39,291 bases of DNA from an uncultured Synechococcus sp. (GTDB lineage Bacteria; Cyanobacteriota; Cyanobacteriia; Phormidesmidales; Phormidesmidaceae): assembly GCA_937911865.1 (NCBI GenBank), contig CALDSK010000141.1, positions 1 to 39,291 of the forward strand, read 5' to 3'. The position numbers were made by a program, and so were the translations under genes. Positions 35,554 to 39,291 of this stretch are shown here, piece by piece (the first letter of the stretch is position 1; the number at the start of each line of letters is the position of its first letter). The notes beneath the pieces were generated by a model. It did not search any database. It was not told where the DNA came from and saw only the letters and a list, made by a program, of their open reading frames with translations.

Positions 35554-36699
35554 ATGCTAAAGCGCTATCAAAAAATTCTAGGAGCCTGTTGGCGAACCTT
35601 TGGACTAAAGAAAGACTTCATTGTTTGGCTAACGATAATTCCGTTGTTTGGATTATTCACTCGGATTACCCTAGCTTTAGACAATCTCTTTTTCCCTCAC
35701 TACAAGCAGGCTGAGGTTAAGCAACCTATTTTTATTATCGGCCACCCGCGTAGCGGCACTACTTTTTTACACAATCTCCTCACTCAAACAGATGACTTTG
35801 TCACCTTTGACACTTGGCACATGTTTTTTCTGGCATTGAGTGCGAGAAAATTACTCACCCCTTTAATTGAAAATGCAATTAAAAAGGGGAAAGCAGTCCT
35901 CATACCAGAAGAGACTGGTCATAAAGTCGTCCTAGATCAGCCAGAAGAAGAAGAATTTATTTTCATCCATACCTTAGATACACCACTGCTAAGTGTAATG
36001 ACGCCCCTGGCCTTTGAAGAACCCATAGATTATTTTTATGATCGACAGCCAGCGGTAAAACGGCACCATTCCGTCCAATTTTTCAAACGCTGTCTTCAGC
36101 GACAAATTACCTACACTGGGAAAAAACGAGTGATTGCAAAGCCTAATTACTCGGTCTACCGTCTCCAAACACTGATGGAAGCTTTTCCAGATGCCAAATT
36201 CATCTATTTGGTCAGATCGCCCTACGAAACCTTGGCTTCATATTTTTCACTACATCGCAACATGTTCGAGCAGCAATGGGGACTGGCCAATCTTTCTGAT
36301 GAAATGCTACAGCAATACTTCAATCGTAAGTATGTTCAGAGTCTCAATTTATATCGTTACTTTTATGATTTACAAAAGAACCCAGAATTTTCATCCGATC
36401 AAGTCATGGTTTTAAGATCTGACGATCTTTATAAGCACCCCGAGCGCACCTTTAATAAGATTGTCGATTTCACTGATATCAAACCAACTCAATCGCTCAG
36501 AGAATCTGTTGCTAAGACAGATCAGTCTGTTTATAAACGCAAGCATTCGGTACGTTCACTGCATGACTTCGGCTTGACGCCAGAGAAAGTCAGTCAAGAC
36601 TTCTCTTTTGTATTCGAGGCCTATGGCTTCGATAAATCTGCTACCGGGATGGCCGAGAGAAGAATCGTCAGCTCATTGAACTTGGCTGAAAATGCTTAA
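35554..36699 (+). CDS. Sulfotransferase-family protein (PAPS-dependent)
   Basis: 381 residues from ATG 35554; TTG 35521 is an in-frame alternative. The PAPS 5'-phosphosulfate loop is FIIGHPRSGTTFLHNLL (HPRSGTT at 64-70), and the 3'-phosphate region is AKFIYLVRSPYETLASY near 223. The overall layout matches the large sulfotransferase family (Sulfotransfer_3). An N-terminal hydrophobic stretch (FIVWLTIIPLFGLF, about 22-35) may associate it with membrane lipid. It would sulfate a hydroxyl on the polyketide; in curacin-type pathways a sulfotransferase instead prepares a decarboxylative alkene, but there it is fused to a thioesterase. Which applies is unknown. Confidence 0.87.
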   Translation: MLKRYQKILGACWRTFGLKKDFIVWLTIIPLFGLFTRITLALDNLFFPHYKQAEVKQPIFIIGHPRSGTTFLHNLLTQTDDFVTFDTWHMFFLALSARKLLTPLIENAIKKGKAVLIPEETGHKVVLDQPEEEEFIFIHTLDTPLLSVMTPLAFEEPIDYFYDRQPAVKRHHSVQFFKRCLQRQITYTGKKRVIAKPNYSVYRLQTLMEAFPDAKFIYLVRSPYETLASYFSLHRNMFEQQWGLANLSDEMLQQYFNRKYVQSLNLYRYFYDLQKNPEFSSDQVMVLRSDDLYKHPERTFNKIVDFTDIKPTQSLRESVAKTDQSVYKRKHSVRSLHDFGLTPEKVSQDFSFVFEAYGFDKSATGMAERRIVSSLNLAENA

Positions 36700-36729
36700 C
36701 ACAATGCTCCAATAAACACAGACCTTACA

Positions 36730-38235
36730 ATGAATTCAGTCAATCCCAAAATTCCCTCAAAAACTAGCGTTGTCGTTATTGGAGGGGGGCCAGCAGGGTC
36801 TCTATCCGCAATTCTTTTGGCAAGAGAAGGGGTCGATGTTTGTCTTTTTGAGAAAGCCAAATTTCCTCGCTATCACATTGGTGAGTCGATGCTTCCTTCC
36901 GCCATTCCCTTGCTTGATTTTGTTGGCCTCAAGGCGCGTGTGGAGGCTCATGGATTCACCAAAAAGCCAGGTGCTTACTTCCGAAGAGAACAAGGTTCGC
37001 CTGCAGGCCTTATCGACTTCACCAAATCTGGTGGGTACTCATATCATGTCGTTCGTTCAGAATTCGATCACATGCTACTGGACTACGCCAGAGAAATGGG
37101 TGTAGAAGTCTTTGAAGAAACGAGTATTAAGGCCGTTGACTTTCTTGGAAAACGTCCCATTAATGTCACATGGGAAACAGCTTCTGGGCAGGGTAAGACT
37201 GGGTTTAACTATCTGATTGATGCCTCAGGACTCTCAGGAATTTTAGCCTCGCGGTATCTTAAGAATCGCCAGTTTCAAGATCATTTAGCCAATATTGCAC
37301 TGGGCAACTACTGGAAAAACCACCGACCATTTATGAATGATCACGATATAGGCTGTCCTGGTCACTTTAATATGGAAGCATTGGCTGATGGAAGTGGTTG
37401 GGTATGGGCCATCCCGCTCCACAACCAGACATTAAGCGTAGGTGTTGTGATTCATCGGGACTGCTATAAAGCTGCGCTTCAAAGGCATGGTAGTCATGAA
37501 GCACTTTATCGGCACTATATTGAAATGTCTCCCGACATTTCGGCCATGCTTTCTGAGGCGACCCCAGTCTCACAAGAAGTCAAGATTTGGCAAGATTACT
37601 CCTATGTTGCAGAGTCATTCTCAGGCTCTGGGTATCGCATTGCAGGTGATGCCGCAGGGTTTATTGATCCGATCTTCTCAACAGGGATTCATATGGCTTT
37701 TTTAGGTGCTTTATCTGCAGCTGCGACTATTTGTGCCACTCTGAAAAATGATTGTTCTGAAGAGGAAGCCCACCGTTACCATGACCAATGTATTCGTCAG
37801 GCTTACATCCGATTTACCGCAGTGGTTGCCGGGATGTATGGCCAAATCCGCAATCAAGACAAGATTGTTTTGCACGGCATCACTGGTCAAGATCTTCAGC
37901 TAGCTTTCGATGTGATGCAACCGATTGTTTCTAAAAAACTCGATGACAATCAGGATGAGATTTCTACAGAGACCCTCAACAAAACAGTGCGGTATGCTGC
38001 TGATATCATGCTGGAACTGCACGATATTTCAACCGATAACTTAGTCTCTAAACTGATGGCAAAAAAAGCGCATAAGAAGGAGATCATCTCAGATTCAACC
38101 AATGCTATTGAGGGAAAATTTATTCGCCTCCAAAGAGGTCAGCTCGGCCTCGAAAAAATTGGACTTTGGAGAGAGTTAACGAATCGGATAGAAGCACAGG
38201 GCGTAAAGTTGCTTCTTTCGGCTGTTAGTCGCTGA
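36730..38235 (+). CDS. Flavin-dependent halogenase-like FAD oxidoreductase
   Basis: 501 residues. The N-terminal FAD motif GGGPAG (18-23) is followed by KFPRYHIGESMLPS (44-57), typical of the CmlS/CndH-type group. The halogenase fingerprint WxWxIP is present as WVWAIP (224-229), and FTKKPGAYF (76-84) supplies a Lys candidate for the hypohalous-acid lysine. GDAAGFIDPIFSTGIHM (about 306-322) is the second FAD-binding block. Geranylgeranyl-reductase-like relatives share the fold, but the IGESMLPS plus WxWxIP pair favours halogenation of a carrier-bound or free phenolic substrate. Chlorination versus bromination cannot be read. It needs FADH2 from a partner reductase that is not encoded in the visible part. 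Confidence 0.83.
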   Translation: MNSVNPKIPSKTSVVVIGGGPAGSLSAILLAREGVDVCLFEKAKFPRYHIGESMLPSAIPLLDFVGLKARVEAHGFTKKPGAYFRREQGSPAGLIDFTKSGGYSYHVVRSEFDHMLLDYAREMGVEVFEETSIKAVDFLGKRPINVTWETASGQGKTGFNYLIDASGLSGILASRYLKNRQFQDHLANIALGNYWKNHRPFMNDHDIGCPGHFNMEALADGSGWVWAIPLHNQTLSVGVVIHRDCYKAALQRHGSHEALYRHYIEMSPDISAMLSEATPVSQEVKIWQDYSYVAESFSGSGYRIAGDAAGFIDPIFSTGIHMAFLGALSAAATICATLKNDCSEEEAHRYHDQCIRQAYIRFTAVVAGMYGQIRNQDKIVLHGITGQDLQLAFDVMQPIVSKKLDDNQDEISTETLNKTVRYAADIMLELHDISTDNLVSKLMAKKAHKKEIISDSTNAIEGKFIRLQRGQLGLEKIGLWRELTNRIEAQGVKLLLSAVSR

Positions 38236-38341
38236 GGGTAATGCCCCAGATATCTACCTAGACATCAATTTTATGTTTTGTCATCATTAACCAGTTATCT
38301 TTCAACGTGTTTCATGCTGCTTCCTAACAGCTTCCATAGTG

Positions 38342-39291
38342 ATGCATAGCTCATCGACACCGCCTAATGTTGTAGCCTGTGATGTAGCTATCATTGGCTG
38401 CGGTCCGGTTGGCGCGATCGCAGCTAATCTATTAGGCTTATACGGCATTCAAACTATCGTCCTAGAGCGTGAGCTAGATGTGTATCATCTGCCGAGGGCG
38501 ATTCACTTTGATGTCGATATCATGCGTATTATTCAGCAGTTAGGCCTGAATGAAGAAATGTCGGCAGTTGTCGCCCCTGTATCTGAACTCCAGTTTTTAG
38601 ATCGCAATCGTCGTCTTTTATTTTCTGCAAGTGGAACCCACAGCGCTGACGAACAGGATATTGACGAGCACTATGTGTTCTATCAGCCTTGGATGGAGGA
38701 GATACTACGTGAAAGCATGAAGCGTTTTGAGTGTCTACAAGCCTATTTTGGTTACGCTGTTCGATCGATTACACCAGCGTCAGATGGTCCCTTGGTTACC
38801 GCTTATAACTCCGCTAAGCAACAACCTTTGAACATTCAAGCTCGATACCTCTTAGGCTGTGATGGAGCCTCTAGTATCACTCGTAAATCTTTAGGAATTG
38901 CCTTACAGGACTTTAACTTTGATAAGCAATGGCTAGTTGTTGATACCTTTATAAAACCCTCTGCAGTTCCACAAGAAAACACACTGTCCAAGTCATGCCA
39001 ACTATTGTGTGATGAACGCCGCCCTGCGGTTTATGTCCCTTCTGTTGGCAATCATCATCGTTGGGAATTTATGCTCGCCGGCCACGAGCTTGCAAGCCAA
39101 TTTGAACAACTTGAGAAAGTTCGTGAGTTGCTCTCCGATTGGATTAATCCTAACTACCTCGATATCCATCGCATCACAGTGTACCAGTTTCACTCGCTGA
39201 TTGCGCAGCAGTGGCGTCATGGCTCTATTTTTCTGCTCGGCGTTGCTGAATTTAGGTATGAATCGGAGGTCTCCAAGGCACTGGCACCTCC
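38342..39291 (+). CDS. FAD-dependent aromatic hydroxylase (MhpA/PheA/TfdB-like), incomplete
   Basis: The frame is open from ATG 38342 to the window end (316 residues visible). GCGPVGAIAANLLGLYG (about 20-36) is the FAD motif; RAIHFDVDIMRI (about 52-63) and RYLLGCDGASSITRKSLG (about 170-187) are the PHBH-fold blocks found in NAD(P)H-dependent phenol hydroxylases. The segment WRHGSIFLLG should be followed by DAAHxxPPxxGQGMC, but from 39239 the sequence turns into unrelated codons. It probably hydroxylated the aromatic product, as SrsC does in the srs pathway. It is either disrupted by an insertion sequence or continues oddly beyond the edge. Confidence 0.8.
   Translation, partial: MHSSSTPPNVVACDVAIIGCGPVGAIAANLLGLYGIQTIVLERELDVYHLPRAIHFDVDIMRIIQQLGLNEEMSAVVAPVSELQFLDRNRRLLFSASGTHSADEQDIDEHYVFYQPWMEEILRESMKRFECLQAYFGYAVRSITPASDGPLVTAYNSAKQQPLNIQARYLLGCDGASSITRKSLGIALQDFNFDKQWLVVDTFIKPSAVPQENTLSKSCQLLCDERRPAVYVPSVGNHHRWEFMLAGHELASQFEQLEKVRELLSDWINPNYLDIHRITVYQFHSLIAQQWRHGSIFLLGVAEFRYESEVSKALAP
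39239..39291. mobile_element. Probable left end of an IS5/IS903-group insertion sequence
   Basis: GGCGTTGCTGAATTTA starts exactly where the hydroxylase leaves its family consensus (FLLG, then DAAH missing). It resembles the IS903-type terminal repeat GGCTTTGTTGAATAAA at 12 of 16 positions. The window stops 53 bp in, so no transposase, second end or target duplication can be seen. The match is from memory of IS903. Confidence 0.45.

Noticed and set aside
36730..38235. Geranylgeranyl-reductase-like assignment for the flavoprotein.
   Set aside because: The fold is shared, but the IGESMLPS and WVWAIP motifs and the cluster context favour a halogenase; left as halogenase-like.

Overview
The window looks like cyanobacterial chromosome. 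The HIP1 palindrome GCGATCGC recurs throughout (for example 250-257, 1475-1482 and 3007-3014), and the gene content fits: a NACHT/pentapeptide-repeat protein, a PEP-CTERM protein, a Tll0287-like haem-sensor kinase, and an FAAL/PKS cluster. No database search was possible. Every assignment rests on motifs, lengths and gene order read from the sequence.

Region 1 (1-8543) is a purine salvage and catabolism locus. An adenine-deaminase-like gene (cut by the window start) and an AzgA-type purine permease run leftward. Diverging from them is a rightward operon: an FAD subunit of a xanthine-dehydrogenase-type Mo hydroxylase, a fused 2x[2Fe-2S]/molybdopterin subunit, the chaperone XdhC, a MocA-like cytidylyltransferase, and an unrecognised 177-residue protein coupled to it by an 8-bp overlap. 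A PuuE-type allantoinase at 14503-15408 extends the same pathway, but no urate oxidase is visible.

Region 2 (8559-22901) is mixed accessory content: a lipoprotein-like serine hydrolase, a large NACHT-NTPase with a pentapeptide-repeat tail, a GNAT acetyltransferase, puuE, a PEP-CTERM beta-propeller-like protein, an LtrA-family membrane protein, an unknown gene behind a good Fur box, an FAD/NAD(P)-binding oxidoreductase, and a histidine kinase with a CxxCH sensor domain. About 1 kb of decayed DNA follows (22902-23976). It carries a remnant of an IS1-type zinc ribbon and some hairpins, and probably marks the edge of the next island.

Region 3 (23977 to the end) is a biosynthetic gene cluster, all rightward. 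It encodes FAAL-ACP 1, FAAL-ACP 2 (interrupted by an in-frame TAA), a cytochrome P450, a type I PKS (KS-AT-ACP-TE), a type III PKS, an ICMT-like methyltransferase, a sulfotransferase, a flavin-dependent halogenase-like enzyme and an aromatic-hydroxylase-type flavoprotein. The most economical reading is a fatty-acid-primed phenolic lipid (resorcinol- or phloroglucinol-like) that is then O-methylated, hydroxylated, halogenated and/or sulfated. The type III PKS / ICMT-like methyltransferase / flavin hydroxylase trio parallels Streptomyces srsABC. I do not recognise this exact combination as a characterised cluster. The last gene diverges from its family at about 39239, where an IS5/IS903-like inverted-repeat sequence begins, so it may be broken by an insertion at the window edge.
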